Source: Actinomycetota bacterium (GTDB lineage Bacteria; Actinomycetota; Actinomycetes; Streptosporangiales; Streptosporangiaceae). Taken from it: a stretch of DNA of 64,000 nucleotides. The stretch is taken from NCBI GenBank assembly GCA_027313705.1, contig DAHVDE010000044.1, positions 1-64,000 of the forward strand, read 5' to 3'. Each line of letters begins with the position of its first letter. Positions within the stretch are counted from its first letter, which is position 1. Made by a program: the position numbers and the translations under genes. The notes beneath the pieces were generated by a model that was not told where the DNA came from, made no database searches, and saw only the letters and a list, made by a program, of their open reading frames with translations. Positions 1 to 7,916 of this stretch are shown here, piece after piece.

Positions 1-1
1 C

Positions 2-151
2 TGCGCTGTGGTGGCCGACACCGAGGACCAGGCGCTAGCCGACATGCGGAAGGCGATCGAGCTGCACCTGGCGGGCATGCGGGAAGACGGCGAGCCGATA
101 CCGCGCCCGGCGACCGTCGCAACGGCGGTCATCACCCTTGACGCCGCCTAA
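2..151 (+). CDS. HicB-family antitoxin, C-terminal end (5' cut by window edge)
   Basis: The frame is open from the window edge to TAA at 149-151 and gives the last 49 residues of a protein. The run of alternating acidic and hydrophobic residues (ADTEDQALADMRKAIELHL), then 'PIPRPATVATAV', matches the end of HicB-type antitoxins, where this segment closes the degenerate RNase-H-like fold. HicB normally neutralises the HicA mRNA interferase. The rest of the gene, and any hicA, lie left of the window, so an intact toxin-antitoxin pair cannot be confirmed. The assignment rests on a short stretch. Confidence 0.6.
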   Translation, partial: CAVVADTEDQALADMRKAIELHLAGMREDGEPIPRPATVATAVITLDAA

Positions 152-306
152 GCGGCACTGAGAAGCCCGAAGAGGCGCCCGGCTTCGCCGGGCTCATCAA
201 CCTTTTAGGCCAGACTCGCGCCGGGCGGCCAGTGGCGATCTCAGCATGCTCCGGGCATGCTCAGCTGGGCGCCTGGTCTGAGGTCAATCAACCATATGGT
301 GGGGCA

Positions 307-708
307 ATGCAACGTCCGCGCCTGACGGTTACCGCCATTGTGCTCGGAGCGCCTGACGCTCAGGTTCTCGCCGAGTTCTACCGTGAACTGCTCGGCTGGC
401 AAAAGGGCGCCGACGAGCCGGGCTGGGTGACGCTCCGGCCCCAGAACGGCCCTCAAGGCGGAGGTGCCGGTCTGTCATTCCAAACCGAGGGCATTTACGT
501 TCCGCCAGCCTGGCCTGCCGGCCCTGGCGATCAGCAGATGATGGCGCATCTGGACATCGAAGTTGACGACCTTGAGGCGGCGGGCGAGTACGCCATTGCC
601 TGCGGCGCCAGGCTGGCCGAGTACCAGCCGCAGGAATACGTCAGGGTCTACCTCGATCCGGCCGGTCATCCCTTCTGCCTCTGGATGACTCCGCCCGGTG
701 ATCGGTGA
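307..708 (+). CDS. VOC-superfamily (glyoxalase/bleomycin resistance-like) protein
   Basis: This 133-residue protein has two beta-alpha-beta-beta-beta modules typical of vicinal oxygen chelate proteins: an N-terminal 'AQVLAEFYRELLGW' helix and a C-terminal 'VYLDPAGHPFCLWM' strand carrying the usual His-Pro-Phe-Cys motif. In the middle, 'HLDIEVDDLEAA' is the standard second-module start. ATG at 307 is preceded by a GGTGGGG stretch and gives the usual family length; the open frame reaches upstream to 232 but adds no conserved sequence. VOC proteins can be metal enzymes or binding proteins, and the substrate is not predictable here. It is monocistronic and convergent with the next gene. Confidence 0.8.
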   Translation: MQRPRLTVTAIVLGAPDAQVLAEFYRELLGWQKGADEPGWVTLRPQNGPQGGGAGLSFQTEGIYVPPAWPAGPGDQQMMAHLDIEVDDLEAAGEYAIACGARLAEYQPQEYVRVYLDPAGHPFCLWMTPPGDR

Positions 709-796
709 CGGAACTCGGTGCTGTTCACTGCGCGCGGCTGAAACCGGATGCTGCTGGCCGCCCGCCACGCCCCGGCCTTCGACGGCTTCGCGGCAC

Positions 797-1150
797 CTAC
801 GGTCGTATGAACCTGTGGCTGCGCTCCACCTTCGCCACATGCAGTGTGTAGCTCTGGTACCACTCGGCTTGCCCGCGCTTTTGCGCCGCGCGGTGCTCGG
901 GGTTGCACCGCCACGCATTGAGAGCCTCCGCGTCGCGGAAGTACCCGACGGTGATGGACAGCCCGCCAGGAGTCTGCGCGTGGTCAATTCCGAGGAACCC
1001 TGGGACATCTTTCACCAGGTCTTCCATACGTGCGCTCGTCTCGCTGTAGCCGCTCTGGTCCTGGGTCCGCACCGTAGTGAACACAGCCGCGTAGTAGGGA
1101 GGGTCATAGGCTTCGACAGGCACGACCGGCGGTTCCGAGTGATTGCTCAT
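797..1150 (-). CDS. Antibiotic biosynthesis monooxygenase (ABM)-domain protein
   Basis: A 117-residue protein with the dimeric ferredoxin-like ABM fold: 'YYAAVFTTVRT' as the first strand, 'VPGFLGIDHAQTPGGLSITVGYF' spread over the central strands, then 'RDAEALNAWRCNPEHRAAQKRGQAEWY', in which the W...H...A pattern is characteristic of the family. These proteins act as small oxygenases or heme-binding proteins, or are of unknown role. ATG at 1150 is chosen because the conserved domain starts about 20 residues later. The longer frame to 1273 would run into the divergent restriction gene. The two genes are separated by about 50 bp holding both promoters. Confidence 0.8.
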   Translation of the reverse strand: MSNHSEPPVVPVEAYDPPYYAAVFTTVRTQDQSGYSETSARMEDLVKDVPGFLGIDHAQTPGGLSITVGYFRDAEALNAWRCNPEHRAAQKRGQAEWYQSYTLHVAKVERSHRFIRP

Positions 1151-1201
1151 GGCGCCAGCGTAAGGCGAGCCGATCACGGCCGAGAGAGTATAGTTTGCTC
1201 C

Positions 1202-1852
1202 GTGGCGACGGAGGGCGAGCGAGTTCCGTTCAATCCCCTGGATCGCGTGAATCTGGCCCGGAGCGTGGAGCACGCACTGCTTGCCGAGCCATTGTCGGCC
1301 CTGCCACCGACCGGTCCTTTTCCTGGGGCTGGTCTATACGCACTGTATTACCTGGGCAGTTTTCCTGCCTACGCGCCGATCGTCCCGCCGGCCAGGGCAC
1401 CAGGCGAGTTGCCGATTTATGTGGACCGGGCGATCCCTCGGGGTGCTCGGGCCGGAGCCGAGGGACTGCTGCCGACGACGACTGAGCCGGTGCTCTATAA
1501 AAGGCTATGCGAGCACGTATCATCGCTTCGGGCTGTAGAGAACCTTCGGGTCGAGGATTTCAGGTGTCGCTACCTTGTGGTGGACGATATCTGGGTGCCG
1601 CTCGCCGAGGCGCTGATGATTCAGCACTACCAGCCGGTCTGGAACGGGGCTGTCCAGGGATTCGGGAACCATGACCCTGGCAAGGGGCGCCGCGAGGGTG
1701 CCCGACCGGATTGGGACGAAGTACATCCTGGCCGACTGTGGGCGGCAAAACAGTCACCGGCTCGACGGTCGGCGATGGAGAGCCTCACTAGGATCGCGCT
1801 TCACTTCGCATCGTGCAGCACGCTTACCGACGATCAGCGGGCCTCTGGCTGA
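1202..1852 (+). CDS. Eco29kI-type GIY-YIG restriction endonuclease
   Basis: The GTG start gives 216 residues, close to the ~214 of Eco29kI. Seen directly: 'FNPLDRVNLARSVEHALL' near the N terminus, 'GLYALYYLG' at about 44-52 (GIY half), 'IYVDRAIPRGARAG' at about 72-85 (YIG half), 'RLCEHV' with R101 and H105, E136 in 'PLAEALMI', and N148 in 'PVWNGA'. From memory of the family, Eco29kI uses two Tyr, an Arg-x3-His pair, a Glu and an Asn in this order and with nearly this spacing. The family cuts CCGCGG. The cognate methyltransferase follows 70 bp downstream. The sequence supports an intact enzyme; specificity is inferred from the family. Confidence 0.85.
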   Translation: MATEGERVPFNPLDRVNLARSVEHALLAEPLSALPPTGPFPGAGLYALYYLGSFPAYAPIVPPARAPGELPIYVDRAIPRGARAGAEGLLPTTTEPVLYKRLCEHVSSLRAVENLRVEDFRCRYLVVDDIWVPLAEALMIQHYQPVWNGAVQGFGNHDPGKGRREGARPDWDEVHPGRLWAAKQSPARRSAMESLTRIALHFASCSTLTDDQRASG

Positions 1853-1922
1853 GGACTTGCATGCGATCCCGGCGCGGCGGTGCGCCGGGATTGTGTCGGT
1901 AGACCGCGGTAGGGTTTTGCGT

Positions 1923-3194
1923 ATGGTGATGGGCTCTGCGCAGGCACGCAGTCTGCCGGCTGGCACGTCGAAGTCTGCGAAGCCTTCGGCGGGCAGCGCC
2001 GGGACGAGCATCGAGTTGTTTACCGGCGGGGGCGGCCTCGCGTGGGCGATGCACGAGGCGGGCTTCCGGCATTTGCTCGTCAACGAGATTGAGCACCGCG
2101 CATGCGAGACGCTGCGCTGTAACGTCGCGGTCGACGCCGATACCGCTCGGCCAGTGTGGGCACCCGAGGCAAGCTGGCCGTTGCTTGAAGGCGATGTCCG
2201 CCGGCTCGACTTCAGCCCGTACGCGAGTCAAGTCGATGTGGTGGCGGGCGGGGTTCCGTGCCAGCCGTGGAGCCTGGGCGGCGTGCACAGGGGATACGAC
2301 GATCAGCGGAACCTGTGGCCGGAGTTGTTCCGATGTGTGCGCCAGACCAGGCCGCGTGCCGTGATCGCCGAAAACGTGAAGGGCCTGCTGCGGCCGTCGT
2401 TCAAGCCTTACTACGACTACATCCTCAGGGAGTTGGCCGCCCCGTTTGAGGAGCGCGTCGATAACGAGGACTGGCGGGACCATGATCAGCGTCTCCAGAA
2501 GGCGCTGCGGCTCAGCGGTGAGCCGACTGAGCGTTATGACGTGAAGTACCTGCTCGTCAATGCAGCGGACTACGGGGTTCCGCAGGTGCGGTGGCGAGTC
2601 TTCGTGGTGGCCTTCCGTTCCGACCTCGGCCTGGCCGACTGGCAGTTTCCCCAGCAGACCCACTCCGCGGCCGAGCTTGAGCGAGCACAAAGAGACGGCT
2701 CGTACTGGGCGGAGCACAACCTGCGGCCCAGGACTGCGCTGAAGCACGGCGGTAACGGCAAAGCCGGGAGCGGCCTCGAGCGCTGGCGGACTGTACGCGA
2801 TGCGATCAAGGATCTTCCGGCTCCATTGGGTGACCGGGTAGAGCACCCGGATTGGATTCATCACTATGGATGGCCAGGAGCCCGCGTGTACCCAGGCCAC
2901 ACCCCGAATGACCTCGATCGGCCGGCTAAGACGGTGAAGGCTGGCGTTCACGGGGTTCCTGGCGGCGAGACCGTACTGCGCCTTGACGATGGAAGCATCC
3001 GCTACATGACTGTGCGCGAAGTCGCGCGGGTGATGACATTCCCCGATCACTGGCGCTTGGCTGGTCCGCGAGGCGAGCAGATGCGCCAGCTCGGGAACGC
3101 GGTACCTGTACTTCTTGCCCGGGTTATGGCCGGCGCCGTGGCCGCCGCTCTCGCCGGCGCGCAGATCAGTAGCCGGGAGCATCTGGCGTCATGA
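1923..3194 (+). CDS. DNA (cytosine-5-)-methyltransferase of the R-M system
   Basis: A 423-residue C5-cytosine methyltransferase. Motif I (SAM binding) 'ELFTGGGGLAWAMHEAG' lies at 31-47. Motif IV 'GGVPCQPWS' holds the catalytic Cys113. Motif VI 'AENVKG' is at 149-154, motif VIII is 'QVRWRVFVV', a motif IX-like 'DRPAKTVKAG' follows, and motif X is 'QLGNAVPVLLA'. It methylates the host copy of the site cut by the upstream nuclease. ATG 1923 or the in-frame ATG 1929 are both possible; neither has a strong Shine-Dalgarno. The stop codon overlaps the vsr start by four bases, so the two are translationally coupled. Confidence 0.9.
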   Translation: MVMGSAQARSLPAGTSKSAKPSAGSAGTSIELFTGGGGLAWAMHEAGFRHLLVNEIEHRACETLRCNVAVDADTARPVWAPEASWPLLEGDVRRLDFSPYASQVDVVAGGVPCQPWSLGGVHRGYDDQRNLWPELFRCVRQTRPRAVIAENVKGLLRPSFKPYYDYILRELAAPFEERVDNEDWRDHDQRLQKALRLSGEPTERYDVKYLLVNAADYGVPQVRWRVFVVAFRSDLGLADWQFPQQTHSAAELERAQRDGSYWAEHNLRPRTALKHGGNGKAGSGLERWRTVRDAIKDLPAPLGDRVEHPDWIHHYGWPGARVYPGHTPNDLDRPAKTVKAGVHGVPGGETVLRLDDGSIRYMTVREVARVMTFPDHWRLAGPRGEQMRQLGNAVPVLLARVMAGAVAAALAGAQISSREHLAS

Positions 3195-3646
3195 CCGTGG
3201 CGCGGCAGCCCCGACGTCTTGGCCCGCGAGATCGCGAGGTCACCAGCAGGATGATGGCGGCTGTGCGCGGCAAGGACTCCAAAGCAGAACTGGCGCTCCG
3301 GCGAGTCCTCCATGCCCGCGGCCTGCGCTACCGCCTGCACGCCCGCGATGTCTTCGGCCATCCGGACCTCGTCATCCGCTCAAGGAAACTCGCCGTCTTC
3401 GTAGACGGGGACATGTGGCACGGCAACGAACACCGACGCCGCGGTCTGGCCAGCCTCGCGGACCTGTTTCCTACCCGGACCGAGTGGTGGGTCGCCAAGA
3501 TCGAGCGCAACATCCAGCGCGACCAGGAGGTCAGCGAGCACCTTAGGGCTGACGGCTGGACGGTTGTGCGCGTGTGGGAATCCGAGGTCACTGAGAACCC
3601 GCAGACGGCGGCCGACAAGGTTTTCGCCGCCCTGGAAAGGTCCTGA
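3191..3646 (+). CDS. vsr: Very short patch repair (Vsr) endonuclease
   Basis: A 151-residue protein with the full Vsr layout: an N-terminal 'SRMMAAVRGKDSKAELALRR' segment, 'GLRYRLHARDVFGHPDLVI' carrying the active-site Asp/His region, 'LAVFVDGDMWHGN' with the catalytic His, 'FPTRTEWWVAKIERNIQRD', and the terminal 'WTVVRVWESEV' strand. Vsr nicks next to T:G mismatches made when 5-methylcytosine deaminates, so it protects the methylated sites of its partner methyltransferase. Its ATG overlaps the methyltransferase stop, and its own stop overlaps the next start, so all three are one transcript. Confidence 0.93.
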   Translation: MTVARQPRRLGPRDREVTSRMMAAVRGKDSKAELALRRVLHARGLRYRLHARDVFGHPDLVIRSRKLAVFVDGDMWHGNEHRRRGLASLADLFPTRTEWWVAKIERNIQRDQEVSEHLRADGWTVVRVWESEVTENPQTAADKVFAALERS

Positions 3647-4065
3647 TGGGACGAGCACGTGGCTGGCGAGAAACGATCCCTGAGCCGGATGCCTACCGTC
3701 CGCTGGCCGGAGTATCCAACGTTGCCCGTGCCATCGAGCAGGACGAAGCTGCTGGTGGCCGGGAAAGGCGGGCGGTCAAGCTCTCGGAAAACCAGGCAGC
3801 GCTCGCGTCGGTCGCGCTGAGGCTGCTGCCCCGTACTCGTCGTATCTACGCTTATCTGAGATGGTCAGAGGCTGGAAAGACAAAAGAACGCTATATCGGC
3901 GAAGTAACCTGTTTGTCCAGACAGGAGAATCTTGCGCAAGCATGGGATCGAGTTCATGCTCTGGGACTAGCTGACGCAGGGTTCGCCAAGGTCCACGGGC
4001 AGGCTATGGACGCGAGGTCGAGCTCAGGCCATGGCCGCACGGAGACCGACGGAGATCATCTGTGA
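3646..4065 (+). CDS. Uncharacterised small protein coupled to vsr
   Basis: A 139-residue protein whose ATG overlaps the vsr stop by one base, indicating translational coupling within the restriction-modification operon. I do not recognise a named domain. The middle holds a basic helix and a beta-hairpin-like segment, 'RRIYAYLRWSEAGKTKERY', which could bind nucleic acid, followed by a helical stretch. The last 25 residues are polar and low in complexity. Base composition falls toward its end. A control or accessory role for the R-M system is only inferred from position. Confidence 0.65.
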   Translation: MGRARGWRETIPEPDAYRPLAGVSNVARAIEQDEAAGGRERRAVKLSENQAALASVALRLLPRTRRIYAYLRWSEAGKTKERYIGEVTCLSRQENLAQAWDRVHALGLADAGFAKVHGQAMDARSSSGHGRTETDGDHL

Positions 4066-4248
4066 TCTATACCGCTAAAGCGGGCGCGGAAGGTTGCGAA
4101 GTGGCGCGAACTCGTGCTGGCCAATGATCAAATCGATCACTTGGATGAGATGATTTTCGTCGAAGTTGGCGGATTGCAAGATCGCACTCACACCCGGTAC
4201 ATTTTGCCTGGACGCAGAGTCTTGATTACCGAACTAATCACGACGCGC
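4066..4248 (+). other. Protein-like tail continuing in frame after the preceding stop; possible gene remnant
   Basis: The reading frame of the preceding gene stays open past its TGA. It encodes a plausible alpha/beta stretch, for example 'WRELVLANDQIDHLDEMIF', until it runs into the antiparallel transporter gene. A GTG at 4114 could start a small protein, but no good ribosome site is visible. The stretch is clearly less GC-rich than its surroundings. Either it is the decayed end of a longer gene or it is chance; I could not decide. Confidence 0.25.
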
Positions 4249-5154
4249 CTAGCGCCGCTGCCTGAGGAAGCCGGCGACAGCCGTGCCCCATACCAGGACC
4301 AGAATGCCGTACAGGCCAAGTGGTGCGGCCGCGGCGGTGCCGAAGGCGGCGGCGGCGAGCCCGGCGGCGATGGCGAAGTCACGCATGGACGTGGTAAGCA
4401 ACACGGCGGTGGCGGCTGGGCGTACAGCGCGCAGGCCAAGTAGCCAGCCGGTCAGTGCCGATCCCGCGAGGAATAGTGCGAGGGCGAGAGCCACGCCCAG
4501 GTACCTGACGGACACGTGGACTTCGGCGGCGATGAGAGCCACCAGTGCCGCGACCGCCACCACAGCGGTAGCGGCGGCGCCGCGCTCGGCGCTGGCGCTG
4601 AGCGTGCGGCGGGTCCTCAGCGCGATTCCTGCGGCGAGGGGCAGCGCGACGATGAGGGCGAGGCTGGCGACGATGCGCGCGGGACGGACCGGCGCGCTAC
4701 CCGCTTCCATGGCTAGGACGGGGCCGGCCACGACGACCGTGACCAGCGTGGAGCCGATGAGTATCCCGGCGGACATCGCCGCTTCACCGGCGGCCATCGC
4801 GGTTGTGGCGACTGACGCGATTTCGCATGGCGCCAGGCCGATGGTCATGATGCCCTCGCGCAGCGACCCGGCCGCGACGATCCTGGACGCTACCCAGGCC
4901 AGTGCGGGCAGCACGGTGATCCCGGCGGCAAGCGCGGCCAGCAAGCGCGGCCACTCCGAGGTGAGGCGGCGCAGCGCGGCTGGCTCGATGGTGATCGCGG
5001 TGGCGAAGACCAGAACGGCCAGCAGGATATCGATGCCCTGGTGCTCGGCGGCCCAGGCCAGCGGCGGCTGGAGGCTCAGGCCGAGAACAGCCGCCGCCAG
5101 CACGGCGAGGAGTTCAGGGAAGCGGGCGAGAACGCGCCAGGCAGCGGCGAGCAA
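4249..5154 (-). CDS. BASS-like (bile acid:sodium symporter superfamily) membrane transporter
   Basis: A 301-residue, very hydrophobic protein with about nine or ten membrane segments and no signal peptide. The segments 'GIMTIGLAPCEIASVATTAMAAGE' (split here across helices 4 and 5) and 'TTSMRDFAIAAGLAAAAFG' resemble the two crossover helices of the BASS/ArsB-like carrier fold, in which broken helices with small polar residues form the substrate site. Substrates in the superfamily range from bile acids and pantothenate to arsenite, and this one cannot be fixed. It lies 15 bp downstream of a CDF metal exporter on the same strand, so a role in ion or oxyanion efflux is plausible but inferred. Confidence 0.65.
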   Translation of the reverse strand: MLAAAWRVLARFPELLAVLAAAVLGLSLQPPLAWAAEHQGIDILLAVLVFATAITIEPAALRRLTSEWPRLLAALAAGITVLPALAWVASRIVAAGSLREGIMTIGLAPCEIASVATTAMAAGEAAMSAGILIGSTLVTVVVAGPVLAMEAGSAPVRPARIVASLALIVALPLAAGIALRTRRTLSASAERGAAATAVVAVAALVALIAAEVHVSVRYLGVALALALFLAGSALTGWLLGLRAVRPAATAVLLTTSMRDFAIAAGLAAAAFGTAAAAPLGLYGILVLVWGTAVAGFLRQRR

Positions 5155-5169
5155 AGGCTGTGCCGCCGT

Positions 5170-6171
5170 TCAGCGGTGTGTGGCCAGTTCAGCGTGATAG
5201 TCGGTGCCCTCGCGAGATTGCGGGTCGGCATGCACGAGCGCGGCGGACAGGCGGGGCAGCGCGTGGAGCAACCGATGCTCGGCCGCGACGGCTATCTGAT
5301 GGCCTTGTACCGCCGACGCGTCGCTGGCGATCACGATCTCGCATTCCGCCCTGAGCTGATGGCCGAGCCAGCGGAGCCTGACGTTGCCAAGGTCAAGGAC
5401 GCCTGGCACCGACCGAAGCGTCTGCTCGGCCTGGTCAACCAGCGCGGGATCGACGGCATCCATCAGGCGGCGGTAAATCTCCCGCGCCGCCTGGCGCAGC
5501 ACGACCAAGATCGCGATCGTGATGATCAGTCCCATCATCGGATCGGCCCACTTCCAGCCGATGGCCAGACCACCCACGCCGAGCAGCACCGCCAGTGACG
5601 TGAACCCGTCCGTCCTGGCATGCAGTCCGTCGGCGACCAGCGCGGCCGACCCGATCCGCCGGCCAACCCTGATCCGGTAGCCGGCGACAAGCTCGTTACC
5701 TGCGAACCCGACGACAGCGGCGACGGCTACCAGCGCCAGGTCGCTCACCGGCTGTGGCGTTTCCAGCCGTGACGCCGCCTCCCATACCGTGACGACGCAA
5801 GACACCGCCATCAGCGCCACGATGATGATCCCCGCGAGGTCTTCGGCCCTGCCGTAGCCGTAGGTGTACCTGCGCGTCGCGGGCCGCCGCCCGGCCAAGA
5901 ACGCGACCCCGAGCGGTACTGCGGTCAGGGCATCCGCCGCGTTATGGAGGGTGTCACCTAGCAGTGCCACAGAACCGGAGAGCGCGACCACCGCCGCCTG
6001 GATCGCCGCGGTTATCAGCAAAATGACCAGCGAACTCCACAGCGCCCGCATACCTGCCGCGGTGGCTTCCATCGCGGCATCAACTTTGTCGGCGGCCTCG
6101 TGTGAGTGCGGCCGCAGGAGATGCAAGAGCCTGACAGCGACCCCGGCGTGATGGTCATGCTCATGATTCAT
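5170..6171 (-). CDS. Cation diffusion facilitator (CDF) metal exporter
   Basis: A 333-residue CDF protein. A His-rich N terminus (MNHEHDHHAG) is followed by six membrane helices. Metal-site motifs are visible: 'LLGDTLHNAADAL' in TM2 (HxxxD), 'YGYGRAEDLAG' before TM3, and 'DGLHARTDGFTSLAVL' in TM5 (HxxxD). The C-terminal third is the soluble ferredoxin-like dimer domain. Such proteins export Zn2+, Co2+, Cd2+ or Fe2+ in exchange for protons. ATG at 6171 is the first proper start; the frame upstream opens only with TTG. It heads an operon with the BASS-like carrier. Confidence 0.88.
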   Translation of the reverse strand: MNHEHDHHAGVAVRLLHLLRPHSHEAADKVDAAMEATAAGMRALWSSLVILLITAAIQAAVVALSGSVALLGDTLHNAADALTAVPLGVAFLAGRRPATRRYTYGYGRAEDLAGIIIVALMAVSCVVTVWEAASRLETPQPVSDLALVAVAAVVGFAGNELVAGYRIRVGRRIGSAALVADGLHARTDGFTSLAVLLGVGGLAIGWKWADPMMGLIITIAILVVLRQAAREIYRRLMDAVDPALVDQAEQTLRSVPGVLDLGNVRLRWLGHQLRAECEIVIASDASAVQGHQIAVAAEHRLLHALPRLSAALVHADPQSREGTDYHAELATHR

Positions 6172-6225
6172 ACCGCCAGCATGCAAGAAAAGTCGCAGTG
6201 CCGCACCTCAGCAACTACGTGGCGG

Positions 6226-6237
6226 TTGCATTTGCAA
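6226..6237. promoter_or_regulatory. Short inverted repeat upstream of the CDF gene, candidate operator
   Basis: TTGCA-TT-TGCAA is a 5+2+5 inverted repeat in the roughly 75-bp gap between the two CDF-type genes, about 55 bp upstream of the exporter start. Position and symmetry fit a metal-sensor operator, but the site is short and no regulator gene is adjacent. Confidence 0.25.
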
Positions 6238-6261
6238 GCAAGCTGCGAAGACTGACTGTGC

Positions 6262-6888
6262 TCAGTGGCCGGCGAAGAAGATCTCCCGCACCTCGCGGAC
6301 GGCATAGAAGACCAGGACATAGCCGGCCGCCGGGTCGGCCCACCACCAGCCAAGCGCGGCGTTCAGTACCAGCCCGGCCAGCACGGCCGTGGCCAGGATT
6401 CCGTCGACCATCGTGACCCGGCCCTCGGTCCGCAAGACCGGGTTATCCAGTGCCCGGCCGGTCCTGGCCTTGCCTGCCGCCAGCGTGAACATCGCCACCG
6501 CGGTTATCGCGGTCCAGGCGATACCCGGCACCGAATGATGCGGGTGATATCCAGTGATAAGCACCACCGTGGACTGCGCGAGCAGGTAGACGGCGAGGGC
6601 GGCGAACGCGGCACCGATCAGCCGCAGCCCGCGCCGCTGGCGTTCTTCCCCGGTGCCTGACAACTCCCAGATCACGACGGTTGACGCACCGATCTCAATG
6701 AGCGAGTCGAGGCCGAAGCCGGCCAGCGCCACCGACCGGGCAGAGACCGCGGCTATCGCCAGCACCACGATGCCGATGACGTTCCAGGCAAGCGTCGAGT
6801 ACTCCAGGGCAAGGCCGCGGCGAAGCAATGCCCCGCGGACCGGATCTTCGGTCAGTGTCACGGCCATATCCTCCGGGCTGTCGGTCAC
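6262..6888 (-). CDS. Cation transporter, CDF-type membrane domain only
   Basis: A 208-residue protein made of about six membrane segments and no soluble C-terminal domain. The pattern 'AGFGLDSLIEIGAS' early and 'RTEGRVTMVDGILATAVL' later matches the metal-binding helices of the CDF fold, with the D-rich TM2 and TM5 signatures, but the TM2 His is replaced. Shortened CDF-like proteins of this kind are annotated as cation transporters; whether they transport is not established. The start is GTG at 6888; an in-frame ATG at 6867 sits very close to a GGAGG, so the precise start is uncertain. Confidence 0.7.
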   Translation of the reverse strand: MTDSPEDMAVTLTEDPVRGALLRRGLALEYSTLAWNVIGIVVLAIAAVSARSVALAGFGLDSLIEIGASTVVIWELSGTGEERQRRGLRLIGAAFAALAVYLLAQSTVVLITGYHPHHSVPGIAWTAITAVAMFTLAAGKARTGRALDNPVLRTEGRVTMVDGILATAVLAGLVLNAALGWWWADPAAGYVLVFYAVREVREIFFAGH

Positions 6889-6931
6889 GTGCGTTCGTCA
6901 CGACATTATTGTGACGGCTGCACACTTCCGT

Positions 6932-7471
6932 CTAGCCCTTGTCTCCGTCGGCCGCGTACACCCGCCCGGCGAACCCGTCCAGCGCCTCCGCGCACCGCGC
7001 CAGTGCCGCCCGCGCCCGCGCCGCCGAGGTCGCGCCGAGAATGTCCCTGGCCTCGACCTTGCCCAGCCAGCCACGCAGCTTGGCCAGGTCCTCATCGTTT
7101 TCCTCAAGTTCGGCGTAGCTGAAGTGCTCGGCCGCCGTCTCCTCGGCGATCTCCGCGAGGAAGTCTTCGCAGCGGTGGATCACTTCTGCGTATTCCTCGT
7201 CCCGCGCCTCGTTGTACTTGGCGGTGAAATCAGCCAGCCCGGTCAGCGGCTCAGCCCGGACGAGTTGCGCTGTACCACCCATCTCCTCGACCTCGGCCCG
7301 CAGCGCCCGTAGCCCGCGAGTCGCCTCAGGCGACTCGGGAAGCACAGCTACCGAGTTCGCCACGTACACGGCGCCAAGCGCCTTCAGCCGCCGCCACACC
7401 GCGGTGCGCAGCCGCGACGGCTCGCTCGGCACCCGGTAGATCAGCATCAGCCAGCGGACCACATCAGCCAC
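6932..7471 (-). CDS. ChrB N-terminal domain-like protein (chromate resistance family)
   Basis: A 179-residue protein whose start 'RWLMLIYRVPSEPSRLRTAV' and following 'WRRLKALGAVYVANSVAVLP' are typical of the N-terminal domain of ChrB, the chromate-responsive regulator of chrBA operons. The C-terminal ChrB rhodanese-like catalytic domain is absent. The remainder is helical with many Glu and Ala residues. No ChrA transporter lies beside it. Position next to two CDF-type genes suggests a metal or oxyanion stress group, but expression and ligand are unknown. It could be a stand-alone sensor or a relict of chrB. Confidence 0.75.
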   Translation of the reverse strand: MADVVRWLMLIYRVPSEPSRLRTAVWRRLKALGAVYVANSVAVLPESPEATRGLRALRAEVEEMGGTAQLVRAEPLTGLADFTAKYNEARDEEYAEVIHRCEDFLAEIAEETAAEHFSYAELEENDEDLAKLRGWLGKVEARDILGATSAARARAALARCAEALDGFAGRVYAADGDKG

Positions 7472-7521
7472 TCACCCAGTGTGACGGATCTAGCCGTGTT
7501 CCTCGGCCCAGGTGGAAGCGG

Positions 7522-7785
7522 GAGCTCGGCCCGTCCTCGAGGGAGTTGCCCAAGGCGCTGGCGGACGTCAGCTAACTCGAGCAAGTGCTCGTGAACCTGG
7601 CTGTCAATTCGCGTGACGCTATGCCAGACGGAGGCACTCTCACCATCAGCACCGCGGCGGCGGACTTCGACGAGGAGTTCTCCCGCATGCACCGCGGCGC
7701 CGTTCCTGGCCAGCGGCATGACAAGCGCGTCACCAGACCGCTGAAACCGGCCGCCGGATTTGCGCCTCAGCCGGCTCGTAGGTAA
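7522..7785 (+). pseudogene. Histidine-kinase ATPase-domain fragment
   Basis: After an in-frame TAA at 7573, the frame encodes 'LEQVLVNLAVNSRDAMPDGG' followed by 'TLTIST'. This is the N-box region of a hybrid sensor kinase HATPase domain. No HisKA domain precedes it and no G-boxes follow; the next 30 residues degrade into low-quality sequence. The fragment covers about one quarter of the ATPase domain, so it cannot be functional. The surrounding 445 bp between 7472 and 7916 otherwise hold no gene I can support. Confidence 0.6.
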
Positions 7786-7916
7786 CAATGGCACAGGCGA
7801 TGAAGCTCGCCAGAACCGCGGTCTGACCGCTGATGGCTTCTACCGGAGTGTCTACTCAGGAAGAGGAGCCTAAGATCAGCGCTCAGCCCTTCGCGCGATG
7901 GACCAGGTGACCCATC

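Noticed and set aside
1824-3182. 452-codon open frame antisense to the cytosine methyltransferase
   Set aside because: The plus strand carries all methyltransferase motifs in order; the antisense frame has no recognisable domain.
4283-5197. 304-codon plus-strand frame opposite the BASS-like transporter
   Set aside because: Ser/Ala/Arg-rich with no fold features, while the minus strand shows clear membrane helices.
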